A stretch of DNA of 64,000 nucleotides from Paenibacillus xylanexedens (GTDB taxonomy: Bacteria; Bacillota; Bacilli; Paenibacillales; Paenibacillaceae), in NCBI RefSeq assembly GCF_001908275.1, contig NZ_CP018620.1:6572001-6636000 (forward strand), given 5' to 3'. Below are positions 1 to 7,721 of this stretch, one piece after another. Below the pieces are notes generated by a model. That model was given only the letters and a program-made list of their open reading frames with translations, had not been told where the DNA came from and ran no database searches. The translations under genes and the position numbers were made by a program. Position 1 is the first letter of the stretch. Each line of letters opens with the position of its first letter.

Positions 1-536
1 TCAATGCGATAGATCTCTTCTTCCGCAAAGGTATTGCTCAGTTTTTCGTTCAGATCACGAGCCGATTGCAGGTCATGTCCGAATGGTTTTTCGATAATCA
101 GTTTCTTCCAGCCTTTGGTGTTACCCAGGCCACTTTCTTGAATGTTTAATGCGATTGGCTCAAAGAATTCCGGTGCCACCGACATGTAGAACATGCGGTT
201 TTCGGGAATGTTAAGCTCTTGTTCACGCTGTTGAACCAACTCCAACAGTTTGGTGTAATCTTCAAGCTTCGTATTATTTAAAGAACAATAACGGAAAGCT
301 CCAATGAAATCACGAACCTGAGATGCTTCTTCAGGGGTCTGACGAGAGAATTCATGAAGTGACTTTTCCACATTCGCCTGGAAGTCTGTATCCGACAATT
401 CACGTCGTCCCAAACCGATAACGGAGAAGGATTTCGGCATTTTCTGATCCATGTACAAGTTATATAATGCAGGGTAAATCTTGCGTTTGGCTAAATCGCC
501 TGTTGCCCCGAACAGGACAAATGTCATTGCATCCAT
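1..536 (-). CDS. zwf: Glucose-6-phosphate dehydrogenase, N-terminal part (gene cut by window edge)
   Basis: Oxidises glucose 6-phosphate to 6-phosphogluconolactone with NADP+, the entry step of the oxidative pentose phosphate pathway. The 178 visible residues begin MDAMTFVLFGATGDLAKRK, with the Rossmann motif GATGDLA, and include EKPFGHDL, a conserved substrate-site segment. The reading frame runs off the left edge just after EEIYRID, where the catalytic HYLGKE motif would follow. The ATG at 536 is set by AGGAGG at 544-549, seven bases upstream. It is clearly a paralogue of the complete gene at 46652-48202, not the same allele: the N-terminus is shorter by about 15 residues and the sequence differs throughout. 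Family assignment is secure; why two copies exist cannot be read here. Confidence 0.93.
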   Translation of the reverse strand, partial: MDAMTFVLFGATGDLAKRKIYPALYNLYMDQKMPKSFSVIGLGRRELSDTDFQANVEKSLHEFSRQTPEEASQVRDFIGAFRYCSLNNTKLEDYTKLLELVQQREQELNIPENRMFYMSVAPEFFEPIALNIQESGLGNTKGWKKLIIEKPFGHDLQSARDLNEKLSNTFAEEEIYRI

Positions 537-883
537 TGGAGTGCCTCCTGTGATCTGTGCAGTATAGTATATGATGTTGCAAAATGTTCAAATCCAAGCA
601 TGACAAAAGACGGAATAAGTGGGTGTGTTCCCCGCCTTGCCTCCGTTTATATAACACGCCTGAATTCAACCATGGAACATTCCTTCTCTCCACAACCTGT
701 GTTTAGGTTATAAATTGTAACCATTTGAATTAACGTTACCCATATTACACCTGTCGTCACAGTTCGTCAATAATCGTGTCGAACCTGTGAACTCCAGTGT
801 TTATAGGGTTTTTATTTGATGATAACGCTTTATATGGTAACATTAAGAACAATTGGTATGTGACATTTTACACATATGGCCTG

Positions 884-911
884 TGGACAAGTAGGTTACA
901 ATAAGTATACT
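884..911 (+). promoter_or_regulatory. Probable sigma-A promoter of the HxlR regulator
   Basis: TGGACA (884-889) and TATACT (906-911) are separated by 16 bases and lie 40 bases before the start codon at 952. The spacer contains AGTAGGTTAC. The wider 537-900 gap is AT-rich, holds several GGTTA/TAACC words (for example GGTTA and TAACC flanking 711-722), and shows no other gene. Confidence 0.5.
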
Positions 912-951
912 AATGATATTACAAGCAATACTAAATCAAAGGAGTACAATC

Positions 952-1272
952 ATGAGCGATGATGAGAATGCCAAGCAAATATGTACAAAAGTGGAACAAT
1001 CTTATCAGATCATTGGCCGAAAATGGGTAGCCCTCATTATCCATGCGTTGATGGAGGAACCCAAACGCTTCAGTGAGATTCACGCTTATATCCCTGACTT
1101 GAGCAAACGTGTGTTAAATGAGCGAATGAAGGAATTGGAGGAAGAAGGACTTGTGGTTCGCCATGTGGTCACGGAACGTCCAGTTCGGACTGAATATATG
1201 TTGTCACGAAAAGGCACGGAACTGGGGAGAGCGCTAAGCGCCGTGGAACGTTGGGCTGATAAGTGGCTGTAA
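952..1272 (+). CDS. HxlR-family winged-helix transcriptional regulator
   Basis: A 106-residue regulator of the HxlR/YodB type, small dimeric winged-helix repressors or activators that often sense aldehydes, quinones or redox state through a conserved N-terminal cysteine. The single Cys sits in QICTKVEQSYQIIGRKW, the position typical of the family, followed by the wing region VLNERMKELEEEGLVVR. The ATG at 952 is preferred over an upstream in-frame start because AAAGGAG stands nine bases before it. It is monocistronic, followed by a terminator at 1324-1386. No obvious target lies next to it; the DoxX promoter at 46491-46520 carries a similar AGTA/GTTAC arrangement, but the link is only inference. 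Confidence 0.85.
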   Translation: MSDDENAKQICTKVEQSYQIIGRKWVALIIHALMEEPKRFSEIHAYIPDLSKRVLNERMKELEEEGLVVRHVVTERPVRTEYMLSRKGTELGRALSAVERWADKWL

Positions 1273-1323
1273 CAGCTTGAGGAAAACCTTAATGTTTATT
1301 TAGCTTGAAGGTTACCGATGTGT

Positions 1324-1386
1324 AATCCCGGAGGTGAGTTTCGCATTTAGCAACTGGCTAGTGCAATCCACAGCCGGGATTTTTTT
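1324..1386 (+). terminator. Terminator-like hairpin after the HxlR gene
   Basis: AATCCCGG (1324-1331) pairs with CCGGGATT (1374-1381) and is followed by a T run. The loop is long, about 42 bases, which is unusual for a simple terminator and leaves room for an internal structure. Confidence 0.55.
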
Positions 1387-1389
1387 AAT

Positions 1390-1844
1390 TCAAACGGTAA
1401 ATACTAATTGTGTATATAGAGACGTAATAACGCTATTATTTTGCAAACTAAAATAATGCTTGCTGCACCGTTCAAATTGTTGCCGATAATACAACGGGCT
1501 CGTCCCGGCAGATTTGCGAAATAATTGGATGAAATACATCCGTTCGGAAATCTGGCACGTCTGCCAATCTCCTCCACCGAAAATGTTGTTATATCAAGGC
1601 GTAAGTAGTCCTGCTTCAACCTTCGAGCTGTGACGTAATCCGTAATGCTGCTACCTGTCTCTTGATGAAAAATGCGGGAAGCATACGATTTGGACAGGTG
1701 AACATCTGCCGCCATCTTGCCCAATCTGATCTCATAATCCAAATGCTTTTCAATCCACCACATCATCTTCTCCAAGTGTCTAAAATGACGTGAATCCGCT
1801 AAATGTGAAAGCGCTACATTTGCACCCTCTTTCTGTTGATCCAA
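1390..1844 (-). pseudogene. AraC-family regulator remnant, 5'-truncated and frameshifted
   Basis: This is the DNA-binding part of an AraC/XylS regulator. The first frame (1844 down to about 1548) encodes the first helix-turn-helix (LGKMAADVHLSKSYASRIF) and the approach to the second (FSVEEIGRRARFP). The expected continuation RMYFIQLFRKSAGTSPLYYR is then found in a different frame, ending at a TGA at 1392-1390, so a single-base indel lies near 1541-1547. The roughly 180-residue N-terminal sensing domain usual for the family is absent and there is no credible start codon or Shine-Dalgarno at 1844. It is therefore a decayed gene, unlikely to be functional. Confidence 0.75.
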
Positions 1845-1950
1845 TCCCTGACTATGGAGATTATGATCTTGAAGCGAATACGAGTTACATGGATGGAAAA
1901 ACCAAGTGTATTGATTTTTTATGATGATGTAGGTGTAATCGACCTAGTAC

Positions 1951-1988
1951 AAAAAAAGATGCCCATCCTCACTTATGTGAGGGGCATC
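1951..1988 (-). terminator. Terminator of the Gfo/Idh/MocA gene
   Basis: GATGCCC and a CCTCAC arm (1958-1970) pair with GTGAGG and GGGCATC (1976-1988). On the minus strand the stem is followed by seven T residues (1951-1957), directly downstream of the stop codon at 2005. Confidence 0.8.
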
Positions 1989-2004
1989 CTTTTCACGGAA
2001 AACA

Positions 2005-3162
2005 CTACGAATCCAACTTCCTCCCGAGTGTAATACTCGAATCCTCGAAGTTGTCCACCGTCGTCTTTTTTTCATAAAAGTGTACGGCATGTTGCATAAT
2101 TCCTTCTCTTGTGTAAAACGCGTCTTCCGCCCCAAGTGGAAAAACAACCTTTTCTCCCGTACTTGCCGACTTATAGATACCCACAATCAGTTCAAGCGTA
2201 TTCCGACCGCCTTGGCCATCCACCAGAAGGGGAGATCCTGTCTCAATAGCATTTAACACATTCTCAACTTGCCCAGCGTGACCGACATGAGTAACATCCG
2301 GTAATTCGTCAGCGAGCTTCTGTATCTGGTGTTCCAACTCTCGATTTGGTTCCGGAAATCCGTTATTCCGCGCGGTAGAAGCAACCACTTTCCAAGGTGC
2401 AGATACCCGGGCTTCTTTGCCCTGAAAAATTAACTGTTGCTCCTCTCCGTGATGTACGACGGAACTGGTAATCATGCCAAGCGCCCCTTCCTGGAAGCGA
2501 AGCATCGCCATGGATATATCCTCAACTTCGGCATTATCATGTGCCGTATTTGCCATCATCGCCTGTAGTTCCACTGGAGGTCCCATCATCCAGAGCATGG
2601 CATCAATATGATGCACCGCATGATTAAGGGTACAGCCTCCGCCTTCTTTTTCCCATGTCCCGCGCCACCACAGATCATAATAATTGTGGCCCCGCCACCA
2701 GAACGAATCAACCTGCACATGGACGATGGGGCCCATCCTTTTACTGTCCAGCACACCTTTCAGCTTCATCATCGGTGTTGTAAACCGATTCTGTGCTACT
2801 ACGGATAGTAGCTTGCCACTTTCTTGCGCTGCTCTCAACATCAGATCCGCTTCCTCCAGGGATGAGGCCATCGGTTTTTCAACCAACACATGTGCAGCTG
2901 CTTGCATAAAATCACACGCAATGGAAGCATGTGTATACGGCGGCGTGCAGACTGATACCAGATCAATATTTTGGGCAAGTAACTCTGTGTAATCCGTAAC
3001 GGCTTGTGCACCTTCCAGTCCATATTCGTTAATTTGCTTCTCTGCCTTATCCACGTACATATCGACCACAGCAACAATCTGACATCGCTCAGGGAACGCC
3101 AAATATGCTGAGATATGTGCTCCACTAATTGCACCTGCTCCGATAATCGCTACTTTTAACAT
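2005..3162 (-). CDS. Gfo/Idh/MocA-family NAD(P)-dependent oxidoreductase
   Basis: A 385-residue cytoplasmic dehydrogenase, the family that oxidises or reduces sugars, inositols and related polyols with NAD(P). The N-terminal Rossmann fold starts at once with VAIIGAGAISGAHISAYL; the family EKP motif appears in HVLVEKPMASS near residue 96; the C-terminal domain has the WRGTWEKEGGG and NHAVHHID segments that carry the catalytic residues. AAAGGAGG precedes the ATG. It is transcribed divergently from the AraC regulator at 3271-4146, which probably controls it, and ends at a good terminator. The substrate cannot be assigned from sequence alone. Full length, no defects seen. Confidence 0.88.
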   Translation of the reverse strand: MLKVAIIGAGAISGAHISAYLAFPERCQIVAVVDMYVDKAEKQINEYGLEGAQAVTDYTELLAQNIDLVSVCTPPYTHASIACDFMQAAAHVLVEKPMASSLEEADLMLRAAQESGKLLSVVAQNRFTTPMMKLKGVLDSKRMGPIVHVQVDSFWWRGHNYYDLWWRGTWEKEGGGCTLNHAVHHIDAMLWMMGPPVELQAMMANTAHDNAEVEDISMAMLRFQEGALGMITSSVVHHGEEQQLIFQGKEARVSAPWKVVASTARNNGFPEPNRELEHQIQKLADELPDVTHVGHAGQVENVLNAIETGSPLLVDGQGGRNTLELIVGIYKSASTGEKVVFPLGAEDAFYTREGIMQHAVHFYEKKTTVDNFEDSSITLGRKLDS

Positions 3163-3270
3163 CGTTGCATACCTCCTTTATTCCCCTCACAATACACAAT
3201 AATAAAGCGCTTTTATGCGTTCATCTTGTGCTAAAATAAAACTATCTTGCGCATGATAAGGGAGGCATTC
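3163..3270. promoter_or_regulatory. Divergent promoter region with a cre-like site
   Basis: The 108 bases between the two divergent starts must hold both promoters. A cre-like near-palindrome, AAAGCGCTTTT in its core (3202-3216), agrees with the CcpA consensus at most positions, suggesting catabolite control. The AraC gene has a good Shine-Dalgarno (AAGGGAGG, 3258-3265). Confidence 0.4.
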
Positions 3271-4146
3271 ATGAAGTCCATCTTTCTGGGAGAACAATTT
3301 AATCTGGTCTGTCGTCGTACATCCAACACTACGTCTCGCGAAGTGTTCCATGCTCATTCGCAGCTGGAGATAACCTATATCCACGAAGGATATGGGCAGT
3401 TGATAACCGAAGGTCAGGTTTTCTCCCTTGAACCCGGTATGCTCATGGTTTTTCGACCTTTCCAATTGCACCACGTCCAGATTCAAGTATCCAGACAGCA
3501 GCCTTTCATTCGAAATGTACTCATGGTTGAGCTTGATCTACTGAAGACACATTGGTCGCAATTTAGAGTTACTCACCACTTCATACAGGATCTGCTGGGA
3601 AAGCAATCCCCCATTCAGCCCATCCGACTTGCTGCCACATCCCCACTCGTTCAACGAATGGAACAATATGCAGATACGTATCCAGGTCTGCTTCCCCACG
3701 AAGTAGAGGAGGATACACGCCTCTTTGTATTGGATCTGCTCGCACAACTTCGCTATCTGTGGCAAGACGGGCAGCAAATCCGTTCCCAAGATGTACTTTC
3801 GTCCAGTCCAAATGTACTCCACCCTCATGCCGAAGCCATTATGCAGTGGATTGAACAGCACTACCAGGAGCCTTTCCGTTTGGAGCATATCGCAGATACA
3901 CTTCATCTGTCCCCCTATCATCTATCTCATGTATTCAAAAAAGCGACTGGCACCACCATCGTTGCTTATGCTCAAGCCACCCGCATTCGTCATGCCTGTG
4001 TGTTGCTCACCCGTTCCTCGCTCACCGTTCCTGAAATCGGTCACCGTGTCGGTATGACAAGCCCCTCCTACTTTTGCAAAGTATTCCGTACTACCACAGG
4101 CTCTACACCACATCAATATCGGCTGAAGGTGCAGGGGAGGAAGTAA
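3271..4146 (+). CDS. AraC-family transcriptional regulator (cupin type)
   Basis: A 291-residue regulator with the usual two-part layout: an N-terminal cupin-like ligand-binding domain (HAHSQLEITYIHEGYGQL near residues 28-48 and a HHVQIQ segment) and a C-terminal pair of helix-turn-helix motifs (FRLEHIADTLHLSPYHLSHV and VPEIGHRVGMTSPSYFCKVF), ending in the family signature TPHQYR. The ATG at 3271 is chosen because GGAGG stands six bases upstream; an in-frame TTG at 3247 has no such signal. The divergent dehydrogenase gene is the obvious target. Members of this subgroup usually respond to a sugar or sugar derivative; the actual effector is unknown. Confidence 0.88.
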   Translation: MKSIFLGEQFNLVCRRTSNTTSREVFHAHSQLEITYIHEGYGQLITEGQVFSLEPGMLMVFRPFQLHHVQIQVSRQQPFIRNVLMVELDLLKTHWSQFRVTHHFIQDLLGKQSPIQPIRLAATSPLVQRMEQYADTYPGLLPHEVEEDTRLFVLDLLAQLRYLWQDGQQIRSQDVLSSSPNVLHPHAEAIMQWIEQHYQEPFRLEHIADTLHLSPYHLSHVFKKATGTTIVAYAQATRIRHACVLLTRSSLTVPEIGHRVGMTSPSYFCKVFRTTTGSTPHQYRLKVQGRK

Positions 4147-4166
4147 TGGGATCACAACAACAAGAA

Positions 4167-4196
4167 AGAAGCGAAAGAATTCACTTCTCCGCTTCT
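4167..4196. terminator. Possible bidirectional terminator between convergent genes
   Basis: AGAAGCG (4167-4173) pairs with CGCTTCT (4190-4196) between the AraC stop codon and the end of the anti-sigma gene. The T tract is poor on both strands, so this is a tentative call. Confidence 0.35.
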
Positions 4197-4221
4197 GCTC
4201 CTCTTTCACAGTTCACCAGAC

Positions 4222-4971
4222 TCAACGCACATTGAGCTCCAAGCGTTTCAAATAGGGAATTAGGCGTCTCTCTAGATACCTTAAATCATCCTTCTGCTCC
4301 GCTGACAATCGTTCCTCATGGGTACTTCCATCCTTGTCCATCACCATAACTTTGTATTTTTTCATTTGTTCATAGACAGACTTGAACTCACGATATTGTT
4401 CCTTGGTAAATGTTTTCTCTGCCCGTTCCAACTGTTCCTTCCAAAATTGCTCCTCGTCCATCAATTTTTTGGAGGAACTTCCACCCACAGCTTCCAGCTT
4501 CTCAAAAAATGGTTCCAGCTCAGCTACAAGAAGGTTATATTGTTCTTGCTCTACTGTACTCCACTGCTCTGGATGCATATTGCCCTGAGAATCGGCATAC
4601 TTCACGGCCATTTGCCCTAATTGCTTCAGCAAGTCCATATATTGAACAAATTCTTCTTCGCTGAAATGGGCCTTGGCCGTCTGCAGCTTTGCTTCCAACC
4701 TCATATAATCCTCAGCTGTTCCCCCCATAGCTTTGATATTCTCCTGCGAACCATATATTCCGTCTGCGAGATAGGTGTATCCTGCGTAGGCTCCGGTGGG
4801 AACAATGAGTACAACAGCCAATAGCCCAGTTACCAGCCATTTTTTTCGATTTCTTCTGATGTGTGAATCACTTCGAATACCATCCATCATTTTATGTTTA
4901 ATTCTCACAGGAACGGACCAGTCTTTGGTCTCTTCCTGGTAGGCTGTTCGCAACTGTTCATCGAGTTTCAT
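4222..4971 (-). CDS. Membrane anti-sigma factor (DUF3600-like)
   Basis: A 249-residue protein that probably holds the adjacent sigma factor inactive at the membrane. An N-terminal cytoplasmic stretch of about 43 residues is followed by one transmembrane helix (WLVTGLLAVVLIVPTGAYAG) and a charged, helical extracytoplasmic domain rich in Glu, Lys and Gln, as in proteins annotated DUF3600 in Bacillus and Paenibacillus. Its start overlaps the end of the sigma gene by 14 bases, so the two are translationally coupled. The signal it senses is not apparent. Family identification rests on gene order and topology more than on motifs. Confidence 0.75.
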   Translation of the reverse strand: MKLDEQLRTAYQEETKDWSVPVRIKHKMMDGIRSDSHIRRNRKKWLVTGLLAVVLIVPTGAYAGYTYLADGIYGSQENIKAMGGTAEDYMRLEAKLQTAKAHFSEEEFVQYMDLLKQLGQMAVKYADSQGNMHPEQWSTVEQEQYNLLVAELEPFFEKLEAVGGSSSKKLMDEEQFWKEQLERAEKTFTKEQYREFKSVYEQMKKYKVMVMDKDGSTHEERLSAEQKDDLRYLERRLIPYLKRLELNVR

Positions 4972-5545
4972 GCAGATCCTCCACCTTTCCCCGCAATCTT
5001 GGATTCATCTTCTCTTTCTGTCTCAACTTCGCCAGCGCCGCATGTATGCGCGATTTTACGGTTCCAAGCGGAATCTCCAATATGTCAGCAATCTCCTCTT
5101 GCGTATATTCATTCAAATAATGAAGTGTGACCACCTGCTGCAGCTTGTACGGCAAACGGCGTACCTGTTCCAGCAAAGGACGATTTGCCAGTTTGTTGAC
5201 CAGATCAGTGGAAAAATCATATTCTAGTCCCACGTCAGATTTTTCGATCCGCTTGCCAAACCGAAACTGCATCAATCTTTTGCGTCGATAACTCTGAACC
5301 TGTCGCATCGTCACCCCCATCAACCAGGGACGAAAAGCACGCTCCGCATCATATCGCGCCAATGATCGATACGCCTGAATGTAAATCTCCTGTACTACAT
5401 CCTCCGCATCAGACTTGTCCTTGATGAGAAATCGCACAGTTTGATATACCCCCGTCACTGTTTTCTCATATAATTCACCGTACGCTTCTTCATGCCCAGC
5501 CCGTATTAACGTTACAAGTTCTATGTACTCATCTTGCTCACTCAT
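4958..5545 (-). CDS. ECF-type RNA polymerase sigma factor
   Basis: A 195-residue group IV sigma factor. Region 2 is seen in DAEDVVQEIYIQAYRSLARY and the promoter-melting segment FRPWLMGVTMRQVQSYRRK; region 4 in LPYKLQQVVTLHYLNEYT and EEIADILEIPLGTVKSRI, the helix-turn-helix that reads the -35 element. It is followed by an overlapping gene for a membrane anti-sigma factor, the standard sigma/anti-sigma arrangement, and ECF sigmas usually transcribe their own operon. AAGGAGGAAGGGG precedes the ATG. No regulon member can be named from the window. Confidence 0.9.
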   Translation of the reverse strand: MSEQDEYIELVTLIRAGHEEAYGELYEKTVTGVYQTVRFLIKDKSDAEDVVQEIYIQAYRSLARYDAERAFRPWLMGVTMRQVQSYRRKRLMQFRFGKRIEKSDVGLEYDFSTDLVNKLANRPLLEQVRRLPYKLQQVVTLHYLNEYTQEEIADILEIPLGTVKSRIHAALAKLRQKEKMNPRLRGKVEDLHETR

Positions 5546-6066
5546 TATCCATCCCCTTCCTCCTTACACTATATATTGGCATGCCAGCATCATATCGTTC
5601 GATTTATTTATTGAATGAGTAGGTATGGCTGAATCTGATACAAAAAGGTCCTCTGGTGTTTATAATGATATAATATACCTAATTTTGATATAATTGGAGG
5701 TTCTGCATCTGAGTTATAAGATCCCCTTTGGTCTTTTGCTATTATCTTATTTCGATAATCGGATTGGTAATCGCCAGAAGCTACTTCGCGGCCTACGCCA
5801 CGATATACAGACTTATTGGGATATTGGTTATCTTATCGTCTCTTTTTCTTTCGAAAGCAGATATAAGGGATTAACTTAGTAAGGGTGGTTATTACTGTGA
5901 TGATTTTTTTCAGTAAATTGTACTCAGAATATCTACTGATTCCACGACCTCTACGTTTGTTGTTTCTGTGGGGGTGGATTGTTTTGTTTTTTGTTGCTGG
6001 TATCAGATTCAGATGGTTCTACTTCCTAAATTAATCTGATTTCGAAAAATCCGTTCCCATGGGACA
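5546..6066. other. Gene-poor interval of about 520 bases
   Basis: No convincing gene. The interval holds the sigma-factor promoter region on the minus strand, an AT-rich stretch with several TATAAT-like words (5658-5695), an inverted repeat around 5737-5762 (CTATTATC / GATAATCG) and a weak 61-codon frame from 5694 lacking a ribosome binding site. It ends at the strong hairpin at 6072, suggesting that something is transcribed rightward across it, possibly an untranslated RNA or a decayed gene. Confidence 0.4.
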
Positions 6067-6071
6067 TAAAA

Positions 6072-6111
6072 AAGAGCCGAGACGTCATAATGACGTCTTG
6101 GCTCTTCTTTT
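6072..6111 (+). terminator. Strong terminator with no obvious upstream gene
   Basis: AAGAGCC plus AGACGTCAT (6072-6088) pairs almost perfectly with ATGACGTCT plus GGCTCTT (6090-6106); T residues follow and an A run precedes, so it could act in both directions. The nearest upstream plus-strand gene ends at 4146. Confidence 0.8.
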
Positions 6112-6167
6112 ATGCTATCTGTTCATACCACTCTTTTTCGAGACAAACTTTACTTGATATTCAGAAA

Positions 6168-6214
6168 TTCTTTAGAAAATCCCTCTCAAGTTCTTCAGAG
6201 TTTATCTCTACTAT
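6168..6214 (+). promoter_or_regulatory. PAP2 operon promoter with TTCTTYAGA response-regulator boxes
   Basis: TTCTTTAGA (6168-6176) and TTCTTCAGA (6191-6199) are direct repeats 23 bases apart, followed by a possible -10 TACTAT (6209-6214). The same words occur as an exact 11-base tandem before the DedA gene (7634-7655). Direct repeats on the same face of DNA are the usual target of OmpR-family regulators, one of which is encoded at 8894-9574. Confidence 0.5.
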
Positions 6215-6249
6215 GGATACATTGATAAATCCGTATAGGAGTTGAGCAT

Positions 6250-6897
6250 TTGAAGCTTTACAGTCCGTCCTCTACCAAATCAGCCTGGCTTTCCCTGCTT
6301 TGGCTTGCAGCCGTTCCAATCTTAAATATCTTCTATGGTGTACTAAATCGGTCTGGGGATCATGTCTATAGTCTTGCAACATCCCTGGATTCCATGATCC
6401 CTTTTATCCCGGCCTTTATCATTCCTTATGTATTATGGTACCCATTCATTACAGGTGCATTAATAGCACTTGCTTTTAAGGACAAGCGAACCTATTTTCA
6501 AACGCTCATTGCACTTTGCAGCGGTCTGGTGATCTCGTACATCTTCTTCGCTCTGTTCCAGACAGCGATTGAGCGCCCGAACATCCAGGGTGAGAAAGGC
6601 TTTCTTTTCACCATGGTTGATTACATCTACCGTAACGATCAACCATACAACTGTTTTCCGAGCATTCATGTGCTAACCAGTTATCTGATCCTTAGAGGAA
6701 CACATGTATTTGGACGAGCGATATGGGCGATGACTTCCACCCTCTCCATTCTTATTATGATGTCTACCGTATTGGTGAAACAACATGTCGTCGTAGATAT
6801 TGCAGGCGGCATTCTGGTGGGAGAGCTTTGTTTCCGTTTGACTGGAACAACCCTCCACGCTCTCTCATCACGTGTTAAATCAACTCGATTGGAGTGA
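6250..6897 (+). CDS. PAP2-superfamily membrane phosphatase
   Basis: A 215-residue integral membrane protein with about six hydrophobic segments, of the type that dephosphorylates lipid phosphates or transfers phospho-head groups. The three PAP2 signatures are present in the reduced form seen in inositol-phosphorylceramide-synthase-like members: an RP pair in QTAIERPNIQG, FPSIHVLTSY (for PSGH) and VLVKQHVVVDIAGG with the catalytic His and Asp. The start is a TTG at 6250 with AGGAGTTG five bases upstream. It is followed eight bases later by a kinase-like gene and sits in a cluster with DedA and two methyltransferase genes, which points to lipid remodelling. The substrate is unknown. Confidence 0.82.
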   Translation: MKLYSPSSTKSAWLSLLWLAAVPILNIFYGVLNRSGDHVYSLATSLDSMIPFIPAFIIPYVLWYPFITGALIALAFKDKRTYFQTLIALCSGLVISYIFFALFQTAIERPNIQGEKGFLFTMVDYIYRNDQPYNCFPSIHVLTSYLILRGTHVFGRAIWAMTSTLSILIMMSTVLVKQHVVVDIAGGILVGELCFRLTGTTLHALSSRVKSTRLE

Positions 6898-6905
6898 GAT
6901 AAACA

Positions 6906-7550
6906 TTGACAGATTCCCCCTGGTTTTATCAAAAACATAGTATTCGTTTCCATATCCTTATCCGTTCTGGTTTGAGTTTTCTGATAGCCTTGCTCATGAC
7001 CTTCATATGCACGCTTCCGCTTGCCGCAGTTCATCGTCTAGCCAAGTTGCATCTATTACAATTGCATCTGGCATACCTTGTTCTTATCCTTTTTACTACG
7101 TTTTTTGTGATATCTTTTTTCATTCTGACTCATCGCATCGTTAAGGAAATTGCCACTTTGGATCACGCGATAAGCATCATCTCGGGAGGAGACTTGAGCT
7201 ATCGAGTGCCTTCACTGCAACTTGTTGAATTAAGAAAATTTTCGTCTCAACTTCATTCCATAGTGGAGCAATTACAAGAACAGATGATCGAAGAACATGA
7301 GTGCGAGACTGCCAAAAGGGAATGGATCGAAGGTTTATCGAATGAACTTTACGCACCCCTCAAAGGGATCATTCAAAATGTGGAGTTGTTAAAGACCAAC
7401 TCAGTTACGAACCCGAAAGAATATAGACGAATTGTACAAGAAACATATACAGCTGCCTTTCAATTACGAAAGTTAATAAATAATCTAATCCAGCATGCCC
7501 GACTCTCTTCCCATGATACCCAGTTGAATTTAGAAGAAATGGAAGTCTGA
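6906..7550 (+). CDS. Histidine-kinase-like membrane protein lacking His and ATPase domain
   Basis: A 214-residue protein with two transmembrane helices (about residues 19-42 and 50-73), a HAMP linker (THRIVKEIATLDHAISIISG) and a dimerisation-type helix pair. Where the related kinase encoded at 9567-10666 has GISHDLRTPL, this protein has GLSNELYAPLKGI: the phospho-acceptor His is Asn. Translation stops after the second helix, so no HATPase domain exists. It therefore cannot autophosphorylate. It may modulate the neighbouring kinase by forming heterodimers, or be a degenerate copy. The start is a TTG with GGAGTGAG overlapping the PAP2 stop codon, so it is coupled to PAP2. A terminator follows at 7567-7600. 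Confidence 0.75.
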   Translation: MTDSPWFYQKHSIRFHILIRSGLSFLIALLMTFICTLPLAAVHRLAKLHLLQLHLAYLVLILFTTFFVISFFILTHRIVKEIATLDHAISIISGGDLSYRVPSLQLVELRKFSSQLHSIVEQLQEQMIEEHECETAKREWIEGLSNELYAPLKGIIQNVELLKTNSVTNPKEYRRIVQETYTAAFQLRKLINNLIQHARLSSHDTQLNLEEMEV

Positions 7551-7566
7551 ATAGTTCTACCTGTTC

Positions 7567-7600
7567 AAGTCTTGCCAGTAAGTTGGCAAGGCTTTTTTCT
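7567..7600 (+). terminator. Terminator after the PAP2/kinase-like unit
   Basis: AAGTCTTGCCA (7567-7577) pairs with TGGCAAGGCTT (7584-7594) and is followed by a T run. It separates the first two genes of the cluster from the DedA unit. Confidence 0.85.
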
Positions 7601-7633
7601 CTTAAACGTAAGTTGTTTAGCTTTACTTATGTA

Positions 7634-7700
7634 TTCTTTAGATTTTCTTCAGATTTATGCTCATTAATTCCTTAGTTTTTTTCATTAAGATTGCTATATC
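7634..7700 (+). promoter_or_regulatory. DedA operon promoter with tandem TTCTTYAGATT boxes
   Basis: TTCTTTAGATT (7634-7644) is directly followed by TTCTTCAGATT (7645-7655), and a weaker TTCCTTAGTTT lies at 7668-7678. A possible -10 TATATC is at 7695-7700. The words match those before the PAP2 gene, linking both units to one regulator. Confidence 0.5.
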
Positions 7701-7721
7701 AACAAGAGAGGAGGCAAAACA

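Noticed and set aside
1805..1924. 39-codon plus-strand frame as an intact small gene
   Set aside because: Its first third overlaps the genuine AraC remnant on the other strand and there is no ribosome site; only its end looks protein-like, so it is treated as a remnant.
5694..5879. Plus-strand frame of 61 codons
   Set aside because: TTG start without a Shine-Dalgarno; other frames of the same stretch look equally protein-like, so coding is not supported.
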